Shown: positions 33,872-43,171, numbered from the stretch's first letter. The stretch: DNA of 64,000 nt from Bacteroidota bacterium (GCA_018268105.1 JAFDXG010000056.1:46951-110950), one strand, 5' to 3'. Notes: generated by a model from the sequence alone, not told the origin. Translations and numbers: made by a program.

Positions 33872-35779
33872 CTAAAGGATGGTCAATTCGGTCCTTCTGT
33901 TTTGAGACCGGCCTTCCTCTGTTGAGTTGTCGGCTACCGGCCGGGCAGAACCATAGCCTTTGTATTGGAGACGGGAGGCATCAATTCCTTTAGTAATAAG
34001 ATAATTCACTACCGCTTTTGCACGGTTTTCAGAGAGCTTAAAGTTGTCGGTTGGTTTGCCGGTATTATCAGTATGACCGCTGATTAATATTTTTACTCCG
34101 GGGTTATCATTCAGCAGTTCCGCCACTCTATCCAACTCCGATGTGGATTCCTGCTTCAGATCAAATTGGTTTACTTCGAAGAAAATATTGTTCAATACTA
34201 CTGAAGCATTTGTTTCTATAGGTTGCAAACCGATATTTATAATGTATGTGGAATCAATACTCCTGGTTCGGAAAGGGAAATTACGCGAATAAAAAAGGTA
34301 TCCCTTGCGGTTAACGTTAAATGCATAATCCCTGCCAAGCGGTAGGGTTATCAGGTAATCACCGGATTCATTGGTTTGCACTTTTTGTAAGGTATGCTTT
34401 GTTTCTATGTCAATCAATTCAACAGCAGAGGGAAGCCCCAGTCCCGTTTTTTTGTCAAATACATTCCCTTTTACCCATAGTGTTTTACTTGGGCGAATAT
34501 CTTCACGCATTTCAAAACTATATATATCCAGTCCACCTCTTGTATCTGCACGGTCGCTGGCATAGTAGGCGGTTTTGCCATTTGCTGCTACTACCAGGCT
34601 GCCTTCATTGTCTGTAGTATTGAGTGGATATCCGAGATTAATAACACTGTCCCAACTGCCATCAGGCTGTCTTTTAGCAAGAAACAAATCATCTCCTCCA
34701 TAGCCTGTAAGTCCGTTTGAAGTAAAATACATGGTTTGATTATCCGCATGTATAAAAGGACAGCTCTCATCACCAACAGTATTTATTTTAGGACCGAGAT
34801 TTTGAGGTGTACCCCAGCGTCCATTGGCCATAAGACGGGAAACATAAATATCCTTGCCGCCATACCCACCGGGTCTGTTGCTTGAAAAGTATAATTCACG
34901 TTTATCGGGTGAAAGGGAAGGAGCGGATTCCCAAAACTCTGTATTTACCGGGGCGCCGATGTTTGCCGGGACACTCCATCCTTTTTTTGTACGTAATGAA
35001 AGAAACAAATCACAGCTTCCTAATCCTTCAGGGAAATTACATCCGGTAAAGACCAGCCATTCGCCATCCTGCGAAATATTCTGAGCACCTTCATTAAAGT
35101 TGCTGTTGATATCTCCGTCCATACCCCTTGCTTTAGTCCAATGATTATCCTTACGTGTACTCACAAAAAAATCTTCATTCCTTCCTTTCAAACGCCGGGT
35201 AAAAACCAGTGTGCTGTCGTCTATTGTAACCGACGGATAGTATTCGAGGTCTGCTGTATTAATGCTGTCACCCAGATTTTTTGGTGCAAATACATAATTT
35301 TTAGTATCATGTTCTTTATTATATTGCACAGCAAATTCAAAACATCGCTTTCGGTATTCACCGGCTTTTATACTTTGGGAGTTGAGGTTAGGGTTGGATA
35401 AAAATTCATTTACCGCATCCAGCGCTTTTTGAAAATGACCTGCACCGCCAAGGTTAATGGCGTAGGGTAATTTGTAATCTTTGCTGTATTCTGGAGCTTT
35501 GGCAAATGCAGTTTCATACGCGGCAATGCAGTTTTCATACTGTTTCATTTCTCCGTAAATGCCTGCGCGGGTAAGCCAGGCATCCACAAACCCTCCATCC
35601 TGCTGTAAGGCTTTATCAATGAATTCGAGCGCTTCTTTATAATTGCCATTTTGTGCCTGGTCAAGCCCCAGGTTATAAAAATTTACAGCCTTCTTATTGA
35701 CCTTTTCCGGATCATATTGTTGGCCCAAACAAATATTCCCCCAACTTATACAAAACAATATAATTATCAGGTATTTCAT
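33872..35779 (-). CDS. TPR-PD40-CarboxypepD_reg-OmpA protein (PorE-like)
   Basis: 635 residues after a signal peptide ('ISWGNICLGQQ'). Domain order: TPR repeats (about 20-150, 'AVNFYNLGLDQAQNGNYKEALEFIDKAL'); PD40 beta-propeller blades (about 190-430, with 'PSLSPDKRELYFSSNRPGGYGGKDIY' and repeats of it); a carboxypeptidase-regulatory-like fold (about 440-510); and a C-terminal OmpA peptidoglycan-binding domain ('ILISGHTDNTGKPTDNFKLSENRAKAV...GYG'). This is the order reported for PorE of the type IX secretion system, but many Bacteroidota carry several paralogues with other roles. There is no good lipobox, unlike PorE of Porphyromonas. Confidence 0.85.
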   Translation of the reverse strand: MKYLIIILFCISWGNICLGQQYDPEKVNKKAVNFYNLGLDQAQNGNYKEALEFIDKALQQDGGFVDAWLTRAGIYGEMKQYENCIAAYETAFAKAPEYSKDYKLPYAINLGGAGHFQKALDAVNEFLSNPNLNSQSIKAGEYRKRCFEFAVQYNKEHDTKNYVFAPKNLGDSINTADLEYYPSVTIDDSTLVFTRRLKGRNEDFFVSTRKDNHWTKARGMDGDINSNFNEGAQNISQDGEWLVFTGCNFPEGLGSCDLFLSLRTKKGWSVPANIGAPVNTEFWESAPSLSPDKRELYFSSNRPGGYGGKDIYVSRLMANGRWGTPQNLGPKINTVGDESCPFIHADNQTMYFTSNGLTGYGGDDLFLAKRQPDGSWDSVINLGYPLNTTDNEGSLVVAANGKTAYYASDRADTRGGLDIYSFEMREDIRPSKTLWVKGNVFDKKTGLGLPSAVELIDIETKHTLQKVQTNESGDYLITLPLGRDYAFNVNRKGYLFYSRNFPFRTRSIDSTYIINIGLQPIETNASVVLNNIFFEVNQFDLKQESTSELDRVAELLNDNPGVKILISGHTDNTGKPTDNFKLSENRAKAVVNYLITKGIDASRLQYKGYGSARPVADNSTEEGRSQNRRTELTIL

Positions 35780-35954
35780 CTATGTGCAGATTGATAAACG
35801 AAGCTATTCAAATTTTATTCCGCGAAGGGAAATAAAATGTTAAGAGGATCAGTTAAATCAAACCTGGTACCTCTTCTTTTTCATCACTGGTAATTTCTGT
35901 ATAAATTGCAACTTTCATTGCAGTAACATTGCTTTATAATAAAAATCTGTTGAT

Positions 35955-36674
35955 ATGTCTTCTCACCGAATTCATTATTTGATGCATGTATCTTTTGAGA
36001 ATCCGGGATATATTGAGCAATGGGCAAAGCAGCGAAATTTTATACAATCCTACACCCGGTTTTATGCCGGAGACCCCATTCCAGATATAACCGGTATTGA
36101 CTGGCTGATTGTAATGGGCGGACCCATGGGGGTTTACGATTCAACAGAGTATCCCTGGCTTGAAAATGAAAAAACATTCATACGGCAATGCATAAACGAA
36201 GATATGCCGGTAATCGGTATATGCCTTGGCGCCCAGTTGATTGCAGCAGCGCTTAATGCAGCCGTTTATCCTCATAGCAGTAAAGAAATCGGTTGGTTCC
36301 CTGTTCACCAGACAGATGCCGGGAAAGCGGGAATATTTTCGGATTTGCCGGATACATTTACAGTGTTGCACTGGCATGGCGATACCTTCGACCTGCCTGT
36401 AGGCGCCACTTTACTTGCATCAAGCAATATCTGCCGTAACCAGGCCTTCCAGTATGGGGACAAAGTACTGGGATTGCAATTTCATTTTGAATCCACACCT
36501 GCTACACTTTCGGGTATGATTGAAAATTGCAGAAAGGAGCTTGTTCCCTCTGCAACTGTACAGGATGAAGCCGAAATTGCCTCTGGATCCAGGTACATTA
36601 CTGATAACAATACCCGGCTTGCATTACTGCTGGATAAAATATCTCTTTTAACAATCCATAAAGAACCGGTATAG
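35955..36674 (+). CDS. Class I glutamine amidotransferase-like protein
   Basis: 239 residues, stand-alone GATase1 domain with the full triad: nucleophile Cys in 'PVIGICLGAQLIAAAL', and His and Glu in 'GLQFHFESTPA'. 'GIDWLIVMGGPMGVYDSTEYPWL' is typical of the GuaA-GATase-like subgroup, members of which often act on gamma-glutamyl compounds or are uncharacterised. No synthetase partner is adjacent. Preceded by a long AT-rich leader. Confidence 0.8.
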   Translation: MSSHRIHYLMHVSFENPGYIEQWAKQRNFIQSYTRFYAGDPIPDITGIDWLIVMGGPMGVYDSTEYPWLENEKTFIRQCINEDMPVIGICLGAQLIAAALNAAVYPHSSKEIGWFPVHQTDAGKAGIFSDLPDTFTVLHWHGDTFDLPVGATLLASSNICRNQAFQYGDKVLGLQFHFESTPATLSGMIENCRKELVPSATVQDEAEIASGSRYITDNNTRLALLLDKISLLTIHKEPV

Positions 36675-36759
36675 CAATGCCTGCGTATATACGCTATTAT
36701 TATCAGTAACTTTGTTTGCCGATAATTCAGGCAGCGGCAATTAAAATGTATTTCGCATC

Positions 36760-37422
36760 ATGAGGCATCTGCTTTCTATATTAGGTATTCTGCCGGTCAG
36801 CATTATGTTGTCCTGTGTACAAAATAATAATACTATTAAAGCAAACTATATGAGCAGCGACATAAAAGTAAATGAATATTCGGGTGCAAAAGATACCGCC
36901 ACTTTTGGTACTGGGTGTTTTTGGTGTTCGGAGGCTGTGTTTCAGGAATTGAAAGGTGTAATAAAAGTAGTCAGTGGTTATAGTGGCGGGCATGTAGCCA
37001 ATCCTACTTACGAACAGGTTTGCAGTAAAACCACCGGGCACGCCGAAGTGGTGGAAGTGATATATGACCCTTCGGTTATTAGCTTTGATGAGTTGCTGGA
37101 AGTATTTTGGAAAACTCATGATCCCACTACTTTAAACAGACAGGGAAATGATGTGGGGCCACAATACAGGAGTGTTATATTTTATCATAATCCTGTACAG
37201 AAACAAAAAGCTGAACAATACAAAGAAGCACTTGACAAAAGCGGGGCCTGGACAAATCCGATTGTAACATCTGTAGAACCATTCAAAAATTTTTATCCCG
37301 CGGAAAATTATCATCAGGATTATTACAGACTTAACGGCCAGGCGCCCTATTGTTATTATGTAATTCGCCCCAAACTGGAAAAGTTTGAAAAAGTATTTAA
37401 GAATAAACTGAAGGGGCATTAA
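36760..37422 (+). CDS. msrA: Peptide methionine (S)-S-oxide reductase, exported lipoprotein form
   Basis: 220 residues. The catalytic Cys53 is in 'TFGTGCFWCSEAVF', followed by 'VVSGYSGGHVANPTYEQVCSKTTGHAEVVEV' and 'DVGPQYRSVIF'. The first 19 residues are a lipoprotein signal (lipobox 'IMLSC'), so the enzyme should act in the periplasm or outer membrane, repairing oxidised envelope proteins. Cytoplasmic MsrA has no such signal. MsrB is not in the window. Confidence 0.92.
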   Translation: MRHLLSILGILPVSIMLSCVQNNNTIKANYMSSDIKVNEYSGAKDTATFGTGCFWCSEAVFQELKGVIKVVSGYSGGHVANPTYEQVCSKTTGHAEVVEVIYDPSVISFDELLEVFWKTHDPTTLNRQGNDVGPQYRSVIFYHNPVQKQKAEQYKEALDKSGAWTNPIVTSVEPFKNFYPAENYHQDYYRLNGQAPYCYYVIRPKLEKFEKVFKNKLKGH

Positions 37423-37446
37423 TTACAATCTGACGATTTATTATTT

Positions 37447-38400
37447 CTACTTTTTTGATTTTAGATTGGATGTTTTCTTTTTGGTATAAGTACCGTCGAA
37501 ACTGCATTTTATGCCGCGGTAATTGCCACAGGCCTGTTCTTCTATAAGGGTAACTTTATTGCCTGAAAAGAGCAGCCTTAGTACACAGGCATCCCCTACT
37601 TTGCGGTACTGTGCAAGATTGGGTTTAATCAGAGTGGCTTCGCCTTTCAACTCTCCTGAACAATCGTCGTCGGTTTCGAAATGAACAAAAAATAAAAACT
37701 TCCTGGCGTTCTTGCCATCGCGAACCGATACGAAATTCCTGCTGTTTTTTATATAGTCGCCCGAAAGTTTATCTTTTTGAGTGAGGGTATCAATTGGATT
37801 ATAAACTGTTTTTGCTACAACGGGTTCATTAGATTCAATTTTAATCAATGTAAAAGCCCCTGCTGTGTTATACACATAAGCGTTCAGTTTATAATATAGC
37901 TGAGCGTCTTTTGCTTTTCGGGTTTCTTTTTTGGTGATGGTTAGTTTATTGTCAATACTACCGATTACAGATATTTTTCGGTCCGGATTATTACGGATCA
38001 GTTCCATTGATGCTTTGAACTTATAATCTTTATCAAAACAAAGTATATAAGCAATTTGTTTTTCTGTCGTAGCGGCTTTAAGCAAAAGGTAGGTTTCTTT
38101 ACCAGGGTCAGTTATTTTGCCGATGGCATATAGCTTAGGTTTATTTTTAATACCATAGTCGTTGCTATACACTGAATCGGGTGCAAACTGAGAAAATATT
38201 TTCCCACTAATTAGTAATGAATCCGATAGTTTATGGTTAATCTGGGTGTCTGCAATAGTAAATGGCAGGGAGGTGTCTGGGAAAAAACCAATAAAATCTT
38301 CAATGGTAACGGTATCTTCCCCAGTCATAGTTTTTTTCCGGCTTTTACAAGCCAGTACCAGTATAAGCAAAACAAATAATAAACTAAAAACTCGTCGCAT
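37447..38400 (-). CDS. Lipoprotein of unknown function
   Basis: 317 residues with lipobox Cys at residue 18 ('LVLACKSRKK'). The mature part is Lys/Asp-rich and beta-type ('DKDYKFKASMELIRNNPDRKISVIGSIDNKLTITKKE'). It contains late Cys-containing segments ('DDDCSGELKGEA', 'DACVLRLLF', 'EQACGNYRGIKCSFDGTYTKKK') that could form disulfides. No known domain recognised. The gene converges on msrA with a 24-bp gap. Confidence 0.7.
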   Translation of the reverse strand: MRRVFSLLFVLLILVLACKSRKKTMTGEDTVTIEDFIGFFPDTSLPFTIADTQINHKLSDSLLISGKIFSQFAPDSVYSNDYGIKNKPKLYAIGKITDPGKETYLLLKAATTEKQIAYILCFDKDYKFKASMELIRNNPDRKISVIGSIDNKLTITKKETRKAKDAQLYYKLNAYVYNTAGAFTLIKIESNEPVVAKTVYNPIDTLTQKDKLSGDYIKNSRNFVSVRDGKNARKFLFFVHFETDDDCSGELKGEATLIKPNLAQYRKVGDACVLRLLFSGNKVTLIEEQACGNYRGIKCSFDGTYTKKKTSNLKSKK

Positions 38401-38570
38401 AGTTTTTTTTTCGTGGTGTAAAGTATCAAATTTTTTATTCTTTCATCTGAGTAAGATGATAGACATATTTCAAATCAGGCAAATTAAAAGTGGAAACCAT
38501 CTAAATCCGGCTTATTGGAAATAAGAATAAAAAATAATGCCAGAGACTGGCAAATTATAAAAATAATATT

Positions 38571-38600
38571 TAGATTTGCCTAAAAATAAAATTAGGTAAA
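38571..38600 (+). promoter_or_regulatory. mntR promoter -7 box overlapped by a palindromic operator
   Basis: The -7 box TAGATTTG (38571-38578) is overlapped by an inverted repeat TTTGCCTAA (38575-38583) / TTAGGTAAA (38592-38600), arms matching at 8 of 9 positions, separated by 8 bp. The right arm touches the TTG start codon. DtxR/MntR proteins bind such AT-rich palindromes with C/G-containing half-sites when loaded with metal, so metal-dependent autorepression of mntR-mntH is the natural reading. Confidence 0.7.
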
Positions 38601-39269
38601 TTGAATTATACAATTAGTGAAGAGAATTATATTAAAGCTATTTTTCGCTTACAGCGTGCCGGCAAAACTGTCAGCACAAATGCATTGGCCCTGGAGCTTG
38701 AAACCAAACCGGCTTCTATCACGGATATGCTTAAAAAATTGAAGGCGAAAAAGTTGGTACTTTACTCCCCGTACCAGGGTTGCAGACTAAGTTCAGAGGG
38801 ATCTAAACTGGCCCTTAGTATAGTGAGAAGGCACAGGCTTTGGGAATATTTTTTAGCAGAAAAACTACAGTTTAAATGGGATGAAGTACATGAAGTAGCG
38901 GAAGAGCTTGAGCATGTAAGCAGCAAACAACTGATAGAACGCTTAGATGCCTTTCTTGGATTTCCCAGGTTTGACCCGCATGGGGATCCTATCCCGGACA
39001 GTACTGGGAAAATAACAATGCCCGAACTGGTAAAGCTAATTACACTTCGTCCCTGTGAGCGGGCAAGAGTGAGTGGACTTACCGATCAGTCTGCCGATAT
39101 GCTGAAGCTATTAAAGCAAAGAAAAATTAATATCGGTACGATAGTTACCATAAACAAAAAATTCGAATTTGATCAGTCTCTCGAAATCGAAATTCCAGAA
39201 AGCATACCATTTATCATTAGTGAACAAACCGCACAAAATATATTAGTACAGTATGAACCTGAGAGTTAA
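38601..39269 (+). CDS. mntR: DtxR/MntR-family metal-dependent transcriptional regulator
   Basis: 222 residues from a TTG start at 38601. N-terminal winged helix (1-65: 'NYTISEENYIKAIFRLQ', 'SITDMLKKLKAKKLVLYSPYQGCRLSSEG'), dimerisation and metal-binding region ('VRRHRLWEYFLAEKL', 'VHEVAEELEHVSS' with the Glu-x-x-Glu-His ligand set), and a C-terminal FeoA/SH3-like domain (about 150-222). It represses Mn or Fe uptake when metal is plentiful. The gene overlaps the MntH gene by 17 nt, and its operator is visible just upstream, so the pair forms a self-controlled metal uptake unit. Mn rather than Fe is inferred from the partner. Confidence 0.88.
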   Translation: MNYTISEENYIKAIFRLQRAGKTVSTNALALELETKPASITDMLKKLKAKKLVLYSPYQGCRLSSEGSKLALSIVRRHRLWEYFLAEKLQFKWDEVHEVAEELEHVSSKQLIERLDAFLGFPRFDPHGDPIPDSTGKITMPELVKLITLRPCERARVSGLTDQSADMLKLLKQRKINIGTIVTINKKFEFDQSLEIEIPESIPFIISEQTAQNILVQYEPES

Positions 39270-41142
39270 TACAGATACATCTCTAAGTGAAGTACATGGT
39301 AGTATAGACACTACCCTGGCTAAAAACCAATCACGCTGGAAAAAGCTACTTGCCTTTATAGGTCCTGCTTACCTTGTAGGGGTAGGTTATATGGATCCCG
39401 GTAACTGGGCTACCGATCTTGCCGGTGGAAGTAAGTTTGGATATACCCTTATATGGGTACTGCTTATGAGCAACCTGATGGCATTGCTGTTGCAAAGCCT
39501 TTCGGCCCGGCTGGGAATTGTAAGGGGGAGGGATCTTGCACAAGCTAACAGGGAAGCCTACCCGAGGTATGTAAATTTTATACTGTACCTGCTTGCAGAA
39601 ATTGCCATTGCTGCCACTGACCTTGCGGAAGTGCTGGGAATGGCAATTGGGTTGCACCTCCTTACCGGTCTACCCATGATATGGGGTGTAAGTATTACTG
39701 TATTGGATACTTTCCTGCTTTTGTTTTTGCAGCGGCTTGGTATGCGTATGATGGAAGCATTTATCATTTGCCTTGTGGCTGTTATCGGCATATCATTTTT
39801 GATTGAGATATTGCTGGCACAACCTTCACTTTCAGAAGTGGCTACCGGCTTAATTCCTTCTCTGCCCAATGACGAGGCATTGTATATAGCCATTGGTATA
39901 ATAGGAGCTACGGTAATGCCTCATAATCTTTATCTGCATTCTTCATTAGTGCAAACCCGGAAAATACAAAGAGATGATGCCGGTATATGGCAAGCCATTA
40001 AAATGAATGTAATAGACAGTACCATAGCTTTAAATCTTGCCTTTCTCGTAAATGCAGCTATATTAGTACTTGCGGCTACTACTTTCTTTAAAACGGGTCG
40101 TACAGAAGTAGCACAGTTAGAAGAAGCTCACCAACTGTTGTCGCCACTTCTTGGCAGCAATATCGCTTCCTCGCTTTTTGCCATTGCTCTTATTGCTGCT
40201 GGCCAGAGCTCAACGGTAACGGGTACCCTTGCCGGGCAGATTGTAATGGAAGGGTATCTGAGGCTCCGTATCAATCCGCTGCTCAGGCGGATAATTACAA
40301 GACTGATTGCCATTGTACCGGCCTTGATAGTTATCCTCATCTACGGTGACAAGGAGCTCGACGCATTGCTGATACTAAGCCAGGTAATACTTAGTCTGCA
40401 ACTGGGTTTTGCTATCATACCCCTGATACATTTTGTGAGCGACAAAAAGACGATGGGTAAATTTACTATTAAACCTGTTACCAGATTTTTTGCCTGGGTT
40501 ATTGCCATACTGCTGGTATATCTCAACATCAAAATGGTGATGAGTGAGGTGATGCCTCTATTTGATCAATCCGGACATTGGTTGTGGAAACTGATTATTA
40601 TCAGTGCTGGTGTATTTTTTATCGGGTTAATGTTGTATATAACAATTCATCCCATTATTGTAAGAAATAGAAAAGGAGTTGTGCCTGCAATTCATCCTGC
40701 CACAACAGAAAAACTTGAACTGGAGATACCCCGGTTTAATACAATAGCCATAGCTCTTGAATTTTCGGATAACGACAAAAAACTACTATCCTTTGCTATC
40801 GCTCAGGGCAACACTCATGCCAGTTATATCCTGATACACGTAGTAGAAAGTGTATCGGCAAGGTTATTAAAACAGGAATCAGATGATTATGAAACACAGG
40901 AAGACCAAAAACGGCTGCAATATTATAGTAATAGTTTAAAGTTGAAAGGATATACCTCAACTACGGTGTTAGGCTTTGGAAGCAGGTCGGGTGAAATCAG
41001 CCGTATTGTAAATGAGAAAGAAGCTGATATGCTGGTAATGGGCGCCCACGGGCATAAAGGAGTAGAAGATTTTATTCATGGCGAAACCGTAAACTCAGTA
41101 AGGCATAAGGTAAAAATCCCGGTGCTGATTGTAAACGTGTAA
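39253..41142 (+). CDS. mntH: NRAMP Mn2+/Fe2+ transporter fused to a universal stress protein domain
   Basis: 629 residues, far longer than the usual MntH of about 410. Residues about 30-460 are an 11-helix NRAMP permease: the metal-binding 'MDPGNWATDLAGGS' (48-51 DPGN) in helix 1 and 'GATVMPHNLYLHSS' (MPHN 222-225) in helix 6. Residues about 480-629 are a Usp domain with the nucleotide-binding pattern 'GAHGHKGVEDFIHGETVNSV'. Such NRAMP-Usp fusions occur in Bacteroidota. The Usp part probably senses ATP or another adenylate and may gate transport (inference). Start ATG lies inside mntR. Confidence 0.9.
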   Translation: MNLRVNTDTSLSEVHGSIDTTLAKNQSRWKKLLAFIGPAYLVGVGYMDPGNWATDLAGGSKFGYTLIWVLLMSNLMALLLQSLSARLGIVRGRDLAQANREAYPRYVNFILYLLAEIAIAATDLAEVLGMAIGLHLLTGLPMIWGVSITVLDTFLLLFLQRLGMRMMEAFIICLVAVIGISFLIEILLAQPSLSEVATGLIPSLPNDEALYIAIGIIGATVMPHNLYLHSSLVQTRKIQRDDAGIWQAIKMNVIDSTIALNLAFLVNAAILVLAATTFFKTGRTEVAQLEEAHQLLSPLLGSNIASSLFAIALIAAGQSSTVTGTLAGQIVMEGYLRLRINPLLRRIITRLIAIVPALIVILIYGDKELDALLILSQVILSLQLGFAIIPLIHFVSDKKTMGKFTIKPVTRFFAWVIAILLVYLNIKMVMSEVMPLFDQSGHWLWKLIIISAGVFFIGLMLYITIHPIIVRNRKGVVPAIHPATTEKLELEIPRFNTIAIALEFSDNDKKLLSFAIAQGNTHASYILIHVVESVSARLLKQESDDYETQEDQKRLQYYSNSLKLKGYTSTTVLGFGSRSGEISRIVNEKEADMLVMGAHGHKGVEDFIHGETVNSVRHKVKIPVLIVNV

Positions 41143-41474
41143 CAAATATTATTGCTTCTTCGGAGTAAATCTATTTTAAAAAGAGTAAAGATCAGTTTGC
41201 CGGTCTCCTGAATATTTTAATCTCCCGGAATAATAAATACAGGTAACATTCCCGACATCTGAATGTTATTACTGCAAGCACGGTTTTGATCTTTAAAATT
41301 CTTCAAGGGTGTCTTCAAACTTTTCTACAGGGCATAAGTATAAGGTTCATATCTTCAAGTGCGGTAATACTTATGCCCTTTTGTTATAAAATTTATTTCA
41401 GTTTCAGTAAGTTTTGAAATTTATCTCAATAAAATATTTTAGACATTTGCTGTGTAAAATTCAAGAAGTGAAGA
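41143..41474 (+). other. 332-bp intergenic region with two inverted repeats
   Basis: No ORF is supported. TAACATTC (41244-41251) / GAATGTTA (41261-41268) is an 8-bp perfect hairpin with a 9-nt loop. AGGGCATAAGTAT (41329-41341) / ATACTTATGCCCT (41367-41379) is a 13-bp perfect inverted repeat with a 25-nt loop, followed by TTTTG. The second looks like a terminator for mntR-mntH, though the loop is unusually long and it lies about 190 bp after the stop. The transcript between could carry a 3' UTR element or small RNA. Confidence 0.55.
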
Positions 41475-42125
41475 ATGAATAACGACAGCATTATTATCAC
41501 TGCAAAAAATAGAATGATGAATTTATTTGAAGACTTAACAGACAAAACTAAAAACCTATTACCTTATAACGGTATTGTATATTATTACGGTAAAATATTC
41601 AAACATCAGGATTCCGATCATTATTTGGAAATATTACTCAATACTATCGAATGGCGAAATGATGAAGCTGTTATTTTTGGTAAAAAAATAATTACCAAAC
41701 GAAAAGTAGCCTGGTATGGCGACAGGTCTTTTGAATATACTTATTCCAATACAGCCAAATATGCCCTGCCCTGGACTAAAGAATTGCTGGAACTTAAAAC
41801 CATTGTGGAAAAAGAAACGGTTGAATCCTTTAATTCCTGCCTGCTTAACTTGTATCATTCCGGGGAAGAAGGAATGGCATGGCACAGCGATGGAGAAACA
41901 GATTTGAAAAAAGACGGAGCTATTGCTTCGCTTAGTTTTGGTGCAGAAAGAAAATTTGCCTTTAAACATAAAACAACCGGAAAAAAAGTTGAAATGATTT
42001 TGGAACACGGAAGTTTGTTGGAAATGAAAGACACTACTCAAACCTATTGGTTGCATCGTTTACCGCCAACTAAACTAATTACTAAACCAAGAGTTAACCT
42101 GACTTTCAGGACTATTGTGGATTGA
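41475..42125 (+). CDS. AlkB-like 2-oxoglutarate/Fe(II)-dependent dioxygenase
   Basis: 216 residues, close to AlkB/ALKBH2 in size. Iron ligands His137 and Asp139 in 'GMAWHSDGETDL' and His194 in 'YWLHRLPP'. Oxoglutarate-binding Arg residues in 'KPRVNLTFRTIVD' (206, 212). 'LPWTKELLEL' and 'NSCLLNLYHSGEEGMAWHSD' match the alkylated-DNA repair branch. It probably removes methyl lesions from DNA or RNA. Single gene with no ada regulator nearby. Confidence 0.88.
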   Translation: MNNDSIIITAKNRMMNLFEDLTDKTKNLLPYNGIVYYYGKIFKHQDSDHYLEILLNTIEWRNDEAVIFGKKIITKRKVAWYGDRSFEYTYSNTAKYALPWTKELLELKTIVEKETVESFNSCLLNLYHSGEEGMAWHSDGETDLKKDGAIASLSFGAERKFAFKHKTTGKKVEMILEHGSLLEMKDTTQTYWLHRLPPTKLITKPRVNLTFRTIVD

Positions 42126-42203
42126 ACTGTTTTGGAAGCTGTCAGCTATTAGCAGTCAGCTTTGGGCTACGGGCTTTTGGTACGGATGTCGGGTGTGAAA
42201 ATA

Positions 42204-43171
42204 TTATTGTGATAGTATGTTTTCTGCCATTTTAGTACCTTCTACTCTTGCCTTGATTTTTGCAAATGCAATTTCTCTGGCTGTGGAAGTATCATCTCCA
42301 AATGGCGAAAATCCACAATCGTCAGTTGTGCCTAATTGAGCTACCGGAATATACCTGGCCGCTTCAAGAATTAATTCACAAATTTCTTCAGGTGTTTCAA
42401 TTCTCGGATCTATTACATTGGTTACACCTAAGAAAACTTTTTGGTTTGGTTTGATATTTTCCTTTATACATTTTAGAACTTCTGTTTTATTTTTTTCCGC
42501 GGCATATTCTAAATAAAAACTACCTGCATTAAGTTGAAATAACAACGGTAATAATTCTGTATATGAAATATCCGCGCTATGGGTCGAATCCTTGTCACCG
42601 CCCGGGCAGCTATGTACGCCGATTCTTTGTTGCTCTTCTGTTGAAAATCTGTTTAATACCTGGTTATTTAAGTCAATGAAAGCCGAAAGCAACCTCTTTG
42701 ATGGGTCTAATTTTATGGCAAGTCTTGCTTCCGTAAAATCAATTTGTACTTTATAGGCACCACTTTCCAGACAAGTTCTAATATCTTTTTCTGCATCATT
42801 TATCAGGTCGGCTATAAACTGTTCTTTTGAATAATCTTGTAATCCTTCCTGCGGATAAAGTAAACTAATCGCTGAACAGGAAATGACTGCCTGCTTAATG
42901 GGTAAATTGCAACAACGTTTTGCTTCCTTTAAGTAGTCGCTTGCAAACTTCGTATAATGGAAAGGCCCCTTGCTAAGCTTTGGTAGCTGTCTGGTATGCC
43001 CGTCTTCAAAAGGAATCACTACTCCGTCCGGATTGAAATATTTATAGCCCTGAATGGGATAGGTAACAAAACTGGGCTTTGACTGTTCGCCATCAGATAT
43101 TACAGGGGAACCTGTTTTTTCAAGCGCTAAAATTGTTTCTTTTGTTGCTCTGTTTGAATTTCTATTTTCAT
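42204..43171 (-). pseudogene. Cobalamin-independent methionine synthase-like gene, 5' frameshift/deletion
   Basis: The long part (42204-43019 and open further upstream in that frame) matches the MetE C-terminal-like family: 'SPVISDGEQSKPSF', 'QAVISCSAISLLYP', 'QIDFTEARLAIKLDP', 'RIGVHSCPGGDKDSTHSADI', 'AQLGTTDDCGFSPFGDD'. An ATG at 43171 opens 'MKIEIQTE', the normal N-terminus of this family, but in another frame that stops six codons later. The joined text lacks the expected 'GSIPRP' segment and the helix after it, so a deletion of roughly 35-50 codons that is not a multiple of three has fused the ends near 43145-43150. A GTG at 43019 could still make a truncated product without the DGEQ region. 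Confidence 0.78.

Noticed and set aside
34321..35401. Plus-strand ORFs opposite the PorE-like gene
   Set aside because: They run antisense to a well-supported domain structure and read as low-complexity sequence.
39346..40532. Several minus-strand ORFs of 60-110 codons inside mntH
   Set aside because: They are antisense shadows of the transporter with no signal, domain or ribosome-binding context.
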